Shown one piece after another: positions 36,321 to 44,222 of a DNA stretch of 64,000 nucleotides; the stretch's first letter is position 1, and each line of letters opens with the position of its first letter. Source of the stretch: Haloglycomyces albus DSM 45210. GTDB taxonomy: Bacteria > Actinomycetota > Actinomycetes > Mycobacteriales > Micromonosporaceae. The notes under the pieces are model-generated. The model saw only the letters and a list, made by a program, of their open reading frames with translations. It ran no database searches and was not told the DNA's origin. Position numbers and translations under genes: made by a program. The DNA lies in contig NZ_AZUQ01000001.1 in NCBI RefSeq assembly GCF_000527155.1, positions 1,420,554 to 1,484,553 on the forward strand, written 5' to 3'.

Positions 36321-36677
36321 TCGTGCACGGTCGGTGTGAGGTCACGGCCAGGATCCCTGGGTGGGCTACAGGCATTGTGAACTGCGGTTCCGGAAGTAAT
36401 CTCCGCGTTGAATTCCTAGCTGGTTCTCACGACGGCGATTGATGTACCCCAAACAGGCGGTGAGAGGGGAAGTGCGTCAGCTGAAGCGATCCCATGTACT
36501 GAAGGACAACAATAATCATTCATATTCGCAGGATAATTCATTGACAGGTGCCAGTTTTAATGGACTGTAGCAACCCGATATCGAAGGGTTGCAACGATCT
36601 TGTAGCGTAGCTATATGCCGAGATATTCAATTGTATCCCCCTTTATTTAGATTGTTATCAGAGGAGGCAAAGGACCG
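36321..36677. other. Intergenic region between right mycosin and right hydrolase cassette
   Basis: About 360 bp, AT-rich toward 36500-36660. It must hold the promoter of the right hydrolase cassette. A good ribosome site AAAGGACCG precedes the ATG at 36678. No ORF is supported. Confidence 0.5.
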
Positions 36678-37115
36678 ATGGGAAAAGTGTTCAAACTCGA
36701 TCCTGAAGTCGCCGAGTCAACGTCATCGAATATCCGGGAGACCGTAGACGAGATGGAGGCGAGGTCCACCAGACTGGTGGCCGATGTCGCCTCCGAGATG
36801 ACTGACCTTCCCAACGACCAATACTCTTTTCGTGACGGACTCGTGTCGGCATTGCATTTTTGGCAGAAACGGAGCAATGACTCCGGGGACCTATTGAATG
36901 ATGCATGCGATTACATCGACACCCATGTAGAGCTGGCCCAACAAGCCGACGCCGACGCTGCGTCGGGCCTCATTGAAATCACCGATTCGATCGATCCGAA
37001 CAACTTCACCTCAGACGACTACCGTGACGTTACGGGCGAAGAGCCCACCGGTTCGTCCAGCGGTGACGCTGTGGGCGGCGATCGCGTCGGTGAGAACGGG
37101 ATGATGATTCAATGA
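36678..37115 (+). CDS. WXG100-like T7SS partner of the right hydrolase
   Basis: 145 aa, two-helix protein aligned end to end with 8787-9233. Shared features are VFKLDPEVAES, the DxYSFRDGLVSAL turn, CDYIDTHVELAQQAD and SDDYRDVTG. Its last codons overlap the hydrolase start by 4 nt (ATGA). Expected to bind the hydrolase N-domain and present it to the T7SS. Confidence 0.78.
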   Translation: MGKVFKLDPEVAESTSSNIRETVDEMEARSTRLVADVASEMTDLPNDQYSFRDGLVSALHFWQKRSNDSGDLLNDACDYIDTHVELAQQADADAASGLIEITDSIDPNNFTSDDYRDVTGEEPTGSSSGDAVGGDRVGENGMMIQ

Positions 37116-38992
37116 GCGACATCAGTTGGGAGGGGTTCCTTGAAACCGACTTTGTGACGATGTTCGACAACATCGGCGGGATCCTGAAAGGTGCTGCAGC
37201 TGCGGCGGAAGAGATCGAGGACGAGGTCATCAAAGACCACGACATCCTGAAGGATGACGATAGTGAGGATTTCGCCGGTGATAACGCCGATGAGGTGCGC
37301 GCCTATGTGCGCCGGGTCGTTCAGGGGCATCTGGACGACGCCGAAGTCGTGCAGGCGATGATGAAGCTGGTGAACAAGGCGGCGGATGACTTCACCGACA
37401 AGCAAAAAGAGCTTCAGGATCTGATCGATCATGCGGACGTGGAAGGCCTGTATCCGACCGGAGGCACCGGGGAGGAGAGGTTCCAATTTAGAGAATCTGC
37501 CCTGGAACGTGACTCCGACGATGGTAATGGGTCGTCGATTCCGCTGCCGCTCAAGAATTTGGGAGCGATCCGTAGTGGCCTGTCATTCGAGTTCGCAGTG
37601 CTTATGGGCGAGGTGCGGACTCTTGACGATGAGTTGAGGGCGGATTTCAAAGCCCTCGACGATGATGTCTCGGACCTTCCGCCGTCGATTTCTGAGCCGG
37701 ACTACACCAGCAAAAACCAGGAGTACCTGCAATCTGAGCTGGATGATCTTCTCAGCGAGGTGGAAGACGGCGACGCTTCACCCGCTGATGTGAACGACTG
37801 GTGGAAATCCATGACCGATAGCGACCAAGAATGGTTGGTTCAAAACCAACCGGAGGAGGTCGGTTCGCTGGATGGGGTCCCCACCGCTGACCGCGATACC
37901 GCAAATCGACGTTACATGGACCAGTGGCTGACGGATTTCAACCGAGACTATCCCAACATCGACGAGCGTATTGAGTATCTGGAAGAACAATTGCAGGAGA
38001 TGGAGGACGACGGGAGCGCCTATAGCGATGCGACAAACTTCGCTGGAGGACTGCCGACTGCTCCTGAATATCAACCACTGGCTAATGAACTCGGCGAGTT
38101 GAAGGAAATGACTGAACGCAGGGATAACGTGGAATCTCTTAAGGATAGAATTGACGGCCCTGCGGGCACAGGGCAGGACTTCTATCTCCTCGGGCTTGAC
38201 CCCGCTAACGACGGAAGAGCGATCGTGTCAGTCGGCAATCCGGACACCGCCGATTTCCGCGCAACCTACGTTCCTGGTACCGATTCAGACCTTGGAAACT
38301 TTGATACGTCCCTTGACCGCTCGGAGCGAATGTCACGTGATGCGAGCGACGTATCTGAGGGCGAAACTGCAGTCATTACGTGGATGGATTATGACGCTCC
38401 TGACGGAGTAGTCAACGCCGCGTCCAAGAGCTATGCGGAGGATGCCGCTCCGGCGTTGTCGTCATACTCTGCAGGTTTGGAAGCGACCAATGAGAGTAAC
38501 GGGCATACCACGATGATTGGACATTCATATGGAACTACGGTAGTTGGTCATACTGCGGTGGAGGATAGTCTGGATACCGACAAGATCGTGGGAGTCGCCA
38601 GCCCTGGTATGGATTCCAAGCATGCCTCCGAACTTGGAGTTGGTGAAGAAAACGTCTTTACCACCACCGCAGAGGGCGACGCAATTCGGCTGACCACTGA
38701 CGTCTATTCAGAAATCGGTGAAGCATTCGGGTTCGAAGCTCCTCCTGATGACTCGGACGGAGACAAATACAGAGCTAAGCACGGTGGCGTGAATCCGGTT
38801 CATGATGGCTACGGTGCAACCGAGTTCGCGAGCGATCCAATGGATTCCGATGGAAATAAGATTGATCCGGGATTTTTCACGCCAGTCAATAGCGAAGGGC
38901 GTGCCATTCATAGTGGTTACTGGGCGGAAGACAATGCTGCTCGAGACAATTTGGCATGGATAATCACAAACCAACCTGAGAAAGTGGCATAA
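37112..38992 (+). CDS. DUF1023-type alpha/beta hydrolase with T7SS-like N-terminal domain, right copy
   Basis: 626 aa. A helical N-domain (about 1-210) contains DSEDFAGDNADEVRAYV, also found in the left copy. VNDWWKSMTDSDQEWL lies near 228 and LDGVPTADRDTANR follows. The nucleophile elbow IGHSYGT (Ser near 471) and IHSGYW (near 600) complete the likely active site. It has no signal peptide. Three lipoprotein genes follow, the first 6 nt after the stop. A secreted, toxin-like lipase or esterase is inferred; a housekeeping cell-envelope hydrolase is the alternative. Confidence 0.85.
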   Translation: MSDISWEGFLETDFVTMFDNIGGILKGAAAAAEEIEDEVIKDHDILKDDDSEDFAGDNADEVRAYVRRVVQGHLDDAEVVQAMMKLVNKAADDFTDKQKELQDLIDHADVEGLYPTGGTGEERFQFRESALERDSDDGNGSSIPLPLKNLGAIRSGLSFEFAVLMGEVRTLDDELRADFKALDDDVSDLPPSISEPDYTSKNQEYLQSELDDLLSEVEDGDASPADVNDWWKSMTDSDQEWLVQNQPEEVGSLDGVPTADRDTANRRYMDQWLTDFNRDYPNIDERIEYLEEQLQEMEDDGSAYSDATNFAGGLPTAPEYQPLANELGELKEMTERRDNVESLKDRIDGPAGTGQDFYLLGLDPANDGRAIVSVGNPDTADFRATYVPGTDSDLGNFDTSLDRSERMSRDASDVSEGETAVITWMDYDAPDGVVNAASKSYAEDAAPALSSYSAGLEATNESNGHTTMIGHSYGTTVVGHTAVEDSLDTDKIVGVASPGMDSKHASELGVGEENVFTTTAEGDAIRLTTDVYSEIGEAFGFEAPPDDSDGDKYRAKHGGVNPVHDGYGATEFASDPMDSDGNKIDPGFFTPVNSEGRAIHSGYWAEDNAARDNLAWIITNQPEKVA

Positions 38993-38998
38993 AACAAG

Positions 38999-39637
38999 AT
39001 GGTCACGTTTCATCATGCTCGGAGCCGTCGTCGGCACCAGCGCTTCATTTGTGCCACTGTCATTGTGGCAATTTTTCTTACCTTGGGGGCTTGCATGGAT
39101 CCTAGCAAGAACGGAAGTAATAATTTGCCGGATCGGGACGTTGATCAGTCTACTGCCTGGGAACGAATGGAAGAGATTATGGCGGATTCAGTTTCCCAAC
39201 TGCCAGATTTTCCAGGTTTCAAGCATCGGATGTTGTTCTACGGCGCATGCGATCAGAACGATGGAACTCTTTCAGAGGACTACGTCGGAATGGAGTTGGT
39301 ATATCGCTTTGATGAATCTGCATCAGAAAGCGATCTTATTACGACAACCTACCACGAGGTATTGAAAGAATACTGGAACGATAAGGGTTTCGAGATTACC
39401 CGAGAATCAGAGTACGGCGACGGAAGCGACCGCACCATGGTTTCGAAACGACCAGATAAATTCACCTATGTATATAAGACGCGTCGGCTCGCCACTCTGA
39501 CTATTACCTCGGGATGTGTCAAACGAGTAGACGACTGGAAATCCGAGTGCATACCTCCTCTCGGTGGCGTAAAGCCTGAGGATGACTACGCCTCCAAACA
39601 CTGTATTGCTCCAGAAGATGGAACCGTTGAGTTATAG
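38999..39637 (+). CDS. Lipoprotein, putative immunity protein 1 of the right cassette
   Basis: 212 aa. A basic start (HHARSRRRHQR), a hydrophobic core and lipobox LGACMD form the signal peptide. The mature domain contains DQSTAWERMEE, LPDFPGFKHR, two internal Cys and IPPLGGVKPEDD. Its closest relative is the next lipoprotein (39761-40423), with matching LPDFPGF and CIPPLGGVxPE motifs. Translation is probably coupled to the hydrolase. Confidence 0.78.
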   Translation: MVTFHHARSRRRHQRFICATVIVAIFLTLGACMDPSKNGSNNLPDRDVDQSTAWERMEEIMADSVSQLPDFPGFKHRMLFYGACDQNDGTLSEDYVGMELVYRFDESASESDLITTTYHEVLKEYWNDKGFEITRESEYGDGSDRTMVSKRPDKFTYVYKTRRLATLTITSGCVKRVDDWKSECIPPLGGVKPEDDYASKHCIAPEDGTVEL

Positions 39638-39645
39638 CAGCGGGC

Positions 39646-39771
39646 TGCGAGGGACGTGACATTCATAGTGGTTATTGGGGCGATGGCAACAAAGCACGTG
39701 AGAACCTTGCACTCATAATTACTGATCAGACAGGTGACGTTGCGACTCAATTGGAAGACAATGCAGAGTGA
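39646..39771 (+). pseudogene. Orphan 3' fragment of the hydrolase gene
   Basis: The bases between two lipoprotein genes encode EGRDIHSGYWGDGNKAREN followed by LALIITDQTGDVA, matching the C-terminus of the hydrolase at 37112-38992 (EGRAIHSGYWAEDNAARDN, LAWIITNQPEKVA), including the putative catalytic His. The rest of that gene is absent. It has a longer tail ending in a TGA at 39769 that overlaps the start of the next lipoprotein. It marks a past toxin/immunity pair whose toxin was deleted. Confidence 0.85.
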
Positions 39772-40423
39772 CTCGAAACCAGTGAGCAAACGTAGTCTTC
39801 TCAAACTGTCTGCCATCGCAGTGGCAGCGTTCGTATTTATTCTGGGAGCATGCACAAACCCGACGCGTACTGAGGGTGAGAATAGGGTGAAGCGTGATAT
39901 TGACGAGGCGAGCGCCTGGGAAGAACTGGAGAGATTGGCAGCGGAGATCGTCGAGGAACTGCCTGATTTTCCCGGTTTCGAAGTACGGACACTCGGCACC
40001 CTCGCCTGTGAACGCAGTGATGGACTCACCTCACAGGAATACGTTGTCATGGAGTTGTCCTACGAATTCAACAAGGCGGATTCGCGGAGTGAGCTTGTGC
40101 GTGAAACCTACCGATCAGTGCTAAAAGATTACTGGAACAAGCACGACATCGAGATTACTCGCGAAGACGATTTTCGCACCAATGACATCTACACTTTGGT
40201 TGCTAAGCATCCTGATGGATTCACTTACATTTACCGTGCATGGGGCACTTCATCGTTGCGAGTTACCTCAGGTTGCATCAAGAAGGTTGACGATTGGGAT
40301 CCCGAATGTATCCCGCCTTTGGGTGGAGTCCAACCCGAAAATGACCGTATTACCACCGGTTGCCGTAACAAGGATCAGCCAGAGTCGTTGCCATCGCATT
40401 CACAAAACGAGACCGTTGACTGA
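39761..40423 (+). CDS. Lipoprotein, putative immunity protein 2 of the right cassette
   Basis: 220 aa from ATG 39761, which overlaps the stop of the orphan hydrolase fragment; a GTG at 39734 is an alternative. The signal peptide (KRSLLKLSAIAVAAFVFIL) ends in lipobox LGAC. The mature domain has LPDFPGFEVR, SYEFNKAD, TSGCIKKVDDW and CIPPLGGVQPE, paralogous to the preceding lipoprotein. It probably matched the deleted hydrolase whose 3' end precedes it. Confidence 0.78.
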   Translation: MQSDSKPVSKRSLLKLSAIAVAAFVFILGACTNPTRTEGENRVKRDIDEASAWEELERLAAEIVEELPDFPGFEVRTLGTLACERSDGLTSQEYVVMELSYEFNKADSRSELVRETYRSVLKDYWNKHDIEITREDDFRTNDIYTLVAKHPDGFTYIYRAWGTSSLRVTSGCIKKVDDWDPECIPPLGGVQPENDRITTGCRNKDQPESLPSHSQNETVD

Positions 40424-40453
40424 TGACAAGAGTTTCGTAGGTGGTTGAGTCTC

Positions 40454-41065
40454 ATGGTAATAAGGTCAGTGAATAGTTCCGGCAAGTGCCCAATTGGCGG
40501 ACCGGGTTTCGTAGCTGTGGTAATCACCGTATTTATGCTTGGTGGTTGTATGACGGACCCTTCGACTACTCCTGAGAGCCAAGGGCCGTACCATGATTTT
40601 GATCAGAGCGAGGCCTGGCAGCACTTGGAAAATGCGCTGGAAGAGACCTTTGTGTTGCTTCCTGATCTGCCTGAATCGTTTGAGTTCCGGTCATTGCTCA
40701 TCTTCTCGGATTGCCGAAATGAAAATCATGTTCAATATAGGCTTGACTATGAATTTAAGCTGGAAGATTCACAGAAGAAGAAGGTTCGGCGTGAGTACTT
40801 CGACATTTTGCGGGATAAATGGGATGCCGCCGGTTTCGAGGTGCATGGCATCGAAGACCCCTCTGCTGACCCTGATGAAAAACGAAATATTCAAGGTCTT
40901 CGCAAGGACGATTTGGTGAATGTGTGGTTTCAAGTCTGGGGCAAAGTAGGCTTCACGGCGCAGACGCGGTGTATTGAGAAGGTGGACGACTGGAACCCAT
41001 CCTGCCCAGAGCCGTTGCATCCGGTCGAACGCGATCCTGCATATAGCCGCTATTGCAAGGACTAG
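40454..41065 (+). CDS. Lipoprotein, putative immunity protein 3 of the right cassette
   Basis: 203 aa from ATG 40454. The signal peptide ends in lipobox LGGCMTD. The mature domain (HDFDQSEAWQHLENALEE, RNIQGLRKDDLVNVW, TRCIEKVDDWNPSCPEPL) is closest to the lipoprotein at 842-1390, and not to its two neighbours. It therefore belongs to a different specificity group and may be an orphan immunity gene matching the hydrolase at the left edge of the window. Confidence 0.78.
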   Translation: MVIRSVNSSGKCPIGGPGFVAVVITVFMLGGCMTDPSTTPESQGPYHDFDQSEAWQHLENALEETFVLLPDLPESFEFRSLLIFSDCRNENHVQYRLDYEFKLEDSQKKKVRREYFDILRDKWDAAGFEVHGIEDPSADPDEKRNIQGLRKDDLVNVWFQVWGKVGFTAQTRCIEKVDDWNPSCPEPLHPVERDPAYSRYCKD

Positions 41066-41138
41066 CCGTTTTTACGCTACGGGCACCAATAAAATTAGTG
41101 TGGGTTGATGAAATTACGTGCTTGCGACGCCGTGTAGG

Positions 41139-41224
41139 GGTCCTGTCGGGGCTGCCCACCTATCTGAGCCCCGACAGGACCGGGGTTCTCTCTCCCGCAG
41201 CGCCGGTTACCGGGCGAGAGAACC
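41139..41224. terminator. Two adjacent strong hairpins between convergent genes
   Basis: Hairpin 1 has a 15-bp perfect stem GGTCCTGTCGGGGCT (41139-41153) with its complement at 41167-41181. Hairpin 2 has a 14-bp stem with one mismatch, GGTTCTCTCTCCCG (41184-41197) and 41211-41224. They lie between the lipoprotein gene ending at 41065 and cassette B ending at 41307. No T-run follows, so termination is plausible but unproven; a structured RNA is an alternative. Confidence 0.55.
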
Positions 41225-41306
41225 GGGAGTAAAGATCATGAACCGCAACGCGACGCACATTGGCGGACGTGTTGTTTCGGCGCGGGTTCGTTGGTTGGTG
41301 ACGGGA

Positions 41307-41756
41307 TCATTTGGGTCGCCACTTGTTGTGGCGTTGTCCGGGTAGACGGTGTCCTTTCGGTTGTGTCCGGTCGGGGTCGAGGTGTGGTGTCACCGTTTGG
41401 TGGAGTGTGTGGGCGAGTCGGTGGATCCATCCGGCGTCGGTGATGGTGTGTTGGAAGAGTCGGTCGTCGTAGAGCACGATGGTGGGTGTGAGTGGGTTGG
41501 TGCAGTTGGCCAACACGTCCGGAGGTCGGTACTCGACAATCACACTGTCGTCGTGCAGCTTGTCCGACAGGCTCTGAAAGTCACCGCTGCCCACGCCTGG
41601 CTCGTCTTCAGAGTTGGGATTGGTGTGGTTGGTGGTGAGGAACAGGAATACGTTGGAAGAGGCTACGTCGAGTCGTCCGTGGAATCGGTAGGACTCGTGG
41701 GTGATGGTGCCGAGGTTGAACGTCCCGATGGGGAGATAACGAACCGACATAAGCAT
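41307..41756 (-). CDS. Three-gene cassette B, third protein (unknown family)
   Basis: 149 aa, start ATG 41756 or 41750. It is paralogous to 15032-15400: RYLPIGTFNLGTITHE, the LDV strand, and IVLYDDRLF. It has a longer acidic middle and a basic C-terminus. No signal or membrane segment. Its 5' 149 bp also lie inside the 3' end of the preceding gene in another frame. Confidence 0.68.
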   Translation of the reverse strand: MLMSVRYLPIGTFNLGTITHESYRFHGRLDVASSNVFLFLTTNHTNPNSEDEPGVGSGDFQSLSDKLHDDSVIVEYRPPDVLANCTNPLTPTIVLYDDRLFQHTITDAGWIHRLAHTLHQTVTPHLDPDRTQPKGHRLPGQRHNKWRPK

Positions 41757-43194
41757 TCACCGCCTCCGCCTGTGTCTGCGCTCTTACTTCTGTTTTCGTT
41801 CGTGTTGTTGCTGGCGGTCGGGTGTGTGTCTGTTGGTGTCTGTGTCGTGGTTGTGCTGGCATCGTCGCTTGTGGTTGTCTCTGTGTTGGTGTGTGTATTG
41901 GTGTTGGCGGGTTGGCGGTGTTTGGTTCGTGGTTGTCGTGTCGCGGTGGTGTTGTGGTTTGTCGGTGGCAGACCGCTTCGACTGCTTGGATGAGGCGGTC
42001 GGTGAGCGCGACCGATTCACGGCTGCCGTGTGGCACGAGGTGTTGTTGGGCGGGTCTGTCGGTCCAGGTGGGCGGGTGGCAGGCTTGGGCGTCCCACTGA
42101 ATCGCACCCAACACCGTTGGCGTCCTGTCGGGGCCAATGGCAAGGAGGGTGGCTGATCTGAATGAGGCTTGCCGCACCTCGATGCGGTAGTCCCACCAAT
42201 CGATCGTGGTCAACACCGGCCCATGAGTGGACTCGCTGCTCTCTACGTCCGTTGTTTCCGGTGGTGTCTCCGGGCTCGTCCAGGGGCGTTGCACCGGGAT
42301 CTCTTGACGCTCATACACGGACGGCCGGGACGATGCCGAGCTTGACCCGGGTGTTCGCACGTGGGTATACGGGCGAGACAACGCAGTTCTGCGGTAGGTG
42401 GGCCACTGGTAGGTGGAGCGTTGTCTGCTCAATGGTTGGCTGGTGGGCCGGTGGTGGGTTTTGTGTTTTGTCTGGTGGGCGGGGCGCTGGTAGGCACTGC
42501 TGTAGTAGGTGACAGGTTGACTGACCGTGTTCCACCGCTCCAACCCCCGCGACGGGTGCGGCGACTTGGTAAGGTGGGAGGCTGCTCGTTTCGCTACCGT
42601 ATGCCGCCCTTGCGATGAGCGGACCGTTGCTTGTCGGTCTCTCCTGTCGTGGCTGATGAGGGCAGCGTCGGTGGCATGGCGAGCCTCGGGACGGTAGTTG
42701 CCGACCGGCAGTGTGAGGGTATGTCCTTCGGCTGATTCACGATTGGCCGTGTCCGTCTCGGTCGCGCGGTGACGTCCTGAACTGTTGCCGTGCGAGTACT
42801 GTGACCACGGGTCTTGGTCGGGCCGGTTATGCTGGTGACCAATGTGGTTCTGGTGCGTGGTTGACCATCTGGTGCTGTCGGGCTCGACCGAATCGTTCTG
42901 TTGCGGTGTACGGTGATCGCCTCTCCCGTTCAACGGAACATGGTGACGGTGGGATTCACGACGATGCGATGTGTGTGAATCGAAACCAGGACAATAGGTG
43001 TTTGTTCTGGTGGTAGTGACACGTGGCCAACGACTGGTGCTTGTGGTGTCTTTCTGGGATGTTGTGGCGACGGCGGTGATGCCTGAACGCTTATCCCGGA
43101 CTCGGTCGTGGACCAAGATCATTGGTACCGCCACTAGGTAGGCGATGAGAATGACCTCGTAGAGGGCGAACAGGTTGTGAGAGTCGATGTTCAT
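41608..43194 (-). CDS. Three-gene cassette B, membrane-anchored protein (unknown family)
   Basis: 528 aa. One N-terminal membrane helix (LYEVILIAYLVAVPMILV) precedes a very long His/Arg/Thr/Ser-rich linker and a conserved domain near residues 330-410 (YRIEVRQASFRSATLLAI, VLGAIQWDAQ) matching 14152-15042. A further low-complexity tail follows. The stop lies 149 bp inside the third gene, whereas copy A ends 11 bp into it. The extra tail is probably a late frame extension, perhaps from a lost stop. Confidence 0.65.
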   Translation of the reverse strand: MNIDSHNLFALYEVILIAYLVAVPMILVHDRVRDKRSGITAVATTSQKDTTSTSRWPRVTTTRTNTYCPGFDSHTSHRRESHRHHVPLNGRGDHRTPQQNDSVEPDSTRWSTTHQNHIGHQHNRPDQDPWSQYSHGNSSGRHRATETDTANRESAEGHTLTLPVGNYRPEARHATDAALISHDRRDRQATVRSSQGRHTVAKRAASHLTKSPHPSRGLERWNTVSQPVTYYSSAYQRPAHQTKHKTHHRPTSQPLSRQRSTYQWPTYRRTALSRPYTHVRTPGSSSASSRPSVYERQEIPVQRPWTSPETPPETTDVESSESTHGPVLTTIDWWDYRIEVRQASFRSATLLAIGPDRTPTVLGAIQWDAQACHPPTWTDRPAQQHLVPHGSRESVALTDRLIQAVEAVCHRQTTTPPRHDNHEPNTANPPTPIHTPTQRQPQATMPAQPRHRHQQTHTRPPATTRTKTEVRAQTQAEAVNAYVGSLSPHRDVQPRHHHPRVLPIPRTTRRSLFQRIPVPHHQPHQSQL

Positions 43195-43541
43195 TGCACC
43201 GCCTCCACATCACGACCGACCGACGGGTTCGGACTGGCATCTCGACCAGCTGGTGAGGTCGGTTCCCTGTCGTGGTCGGAGGATTCGGCCGGTGTCGTCG
43301 GTTCGATGTCTGGACAGACGCGAACCTGGTTGGTCTGTGCGGTAGCGGCGAGGCGCATGAACCAGGATTGGATTTCGTCAAGAATCGTCCAGTTGTTATG
43401 TGGACGGAGGCGAGTTCCGGACGTGTGGACGAGCGCGGCCAGTTTGCCGTCCACGGTGACCCATAGGGTTTGTCGTCCGAAGTGTTGAACAATGTCGACG
43501 CGGGAGCCTTCCCACGTCACAGTGCCTATCAGTTGAGGCAT
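43191..43541 (-). CDS. Three-gene cassette B, first protein (unknown family)
   Basis: 116 aa from ATG 43541, chosen by alignment with copy A and a GGAG about 10 nt upstream. The core LIGTVTWEGSRVDIVQH and QTLWVTVDGKLAALVH matches copy A. The C-terminus is a longer acidic, Pro-rich tail. The stop overlaps the membrane protein start by 4 nt. Confidence 0.7.
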   Translation of the reverse strand: MPQLIGTVTWEGSRVDIVQHFGRQTLWVTVDGKLAALVHTSGTRLRPHNNWTILDEIQSWFMRLAATAQTNQVRVCPDIEPTTPAESSDHDREPTSPAGRDASPNPSVGRDVEAVQ

Positions 43542-43908
43542 GTCGGTGATCTCCATTCTCCCCGGGGATCGGGGGATAGGTGAGAAACAAAGAGGCAGTC
43601 GAATTGAGCCGGCTCCACCAATCACCGCGTTTCCAGTCGAACCCCGCATTTCAACGACCTTTCCCGAAGCGAGTCCAGAAACACGATGAGTTCGCTAGGG
43701 CCCGCTTTGTGGGCATGACGGGATAGCCGCGTGTCCCTTCGAAGCGGCCACAACCGTCCGTTTTTGGACACACGTGGATTGGGAATTAGCTGGTATAAAC
43801 GGTGATTGCGGTGAATATGCCGGTCAGGCGGCGGGTTAGTAGTAACTGACGCGCCCGGTGACACCGGCTCGTGACTGGAATTGAACGTGCGAATGCACTA
43901 CCATGTGT
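43542..43908. other. Region between leader B and cassette B
   Basis: About 370 bp holding the 26-codon leader ORF (43836-43916, minus strand) and a stretch without a supported gene. Cassette A has a shorter equivalent gap (13696-13849). Confidence 0.45.
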
Positions 43909-44087
43909 GAGAACACGAGACCTCCTTTCGAGGTTTTGTAGTTGGGGGCGACTCGCCAGTCCGAAGTTGGTAGCTTGAAGCTGGCGAGTCGCTATCGTCG
44001 GCAAACTGGATGTCTGTCGAAGATCCTGGGCGACCATCGGGATCACCCAGCGATCGTTAGTGTCGCGTATTGCTAACGCAAAGTCAA
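43909..44087 (-). promoter_or_regulatory. Promoter and structured leader of three-gene cassette B
   Basis: On the minus strand TTGACT (44082-44087), exactly 17 bp, then GACACT (44059-44064) form the promoter. A 12-bp stem GCGACTCGCCAG/CTGGCGAGTCGC (43981-43992 and 43948-43959), an A-containing linker and ACCTCGAAAGGAG follow, with GTG at 43916 opening a 26-codon ORF (VFSH...). The element order and several sequence words equal those before cassette A. The stem arms differ from copy A at paired positions (GTGGCT versus GCGACT), keeping pairing intact. Confidence 0.6.
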
Positions 44088-44110
44088 CAATCACAAACGC
44101 GTGTCGCGCA

Positions 44111-44149
44111 AACAAAAACCCGAGCCAGGTGTCAAATACCCGACCCGGG
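44111..44149 (-). terminator. Rho-independent terminator of the permease operon
   Basis: On the minus strand CCCGGGTC pairs with GGCTCGGG (8 bp with two G-U pairs), followed by TTTTTGTT. It lies about 75 bp after the lctP-like gene and just upstream of the cassette B promoter. A further 12-bp inverted repeat, TTCGCAACG at its edges, lies at 44163-44214. Confidence 0.65.
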
Positions 44150-44222
44150 ATCCCTGCGTTCGTTCGCAACGACCGTCGTATCCGACCTTTGTATCCATAG
44201 GGGCCGTTGCGAACAGCGTTGC

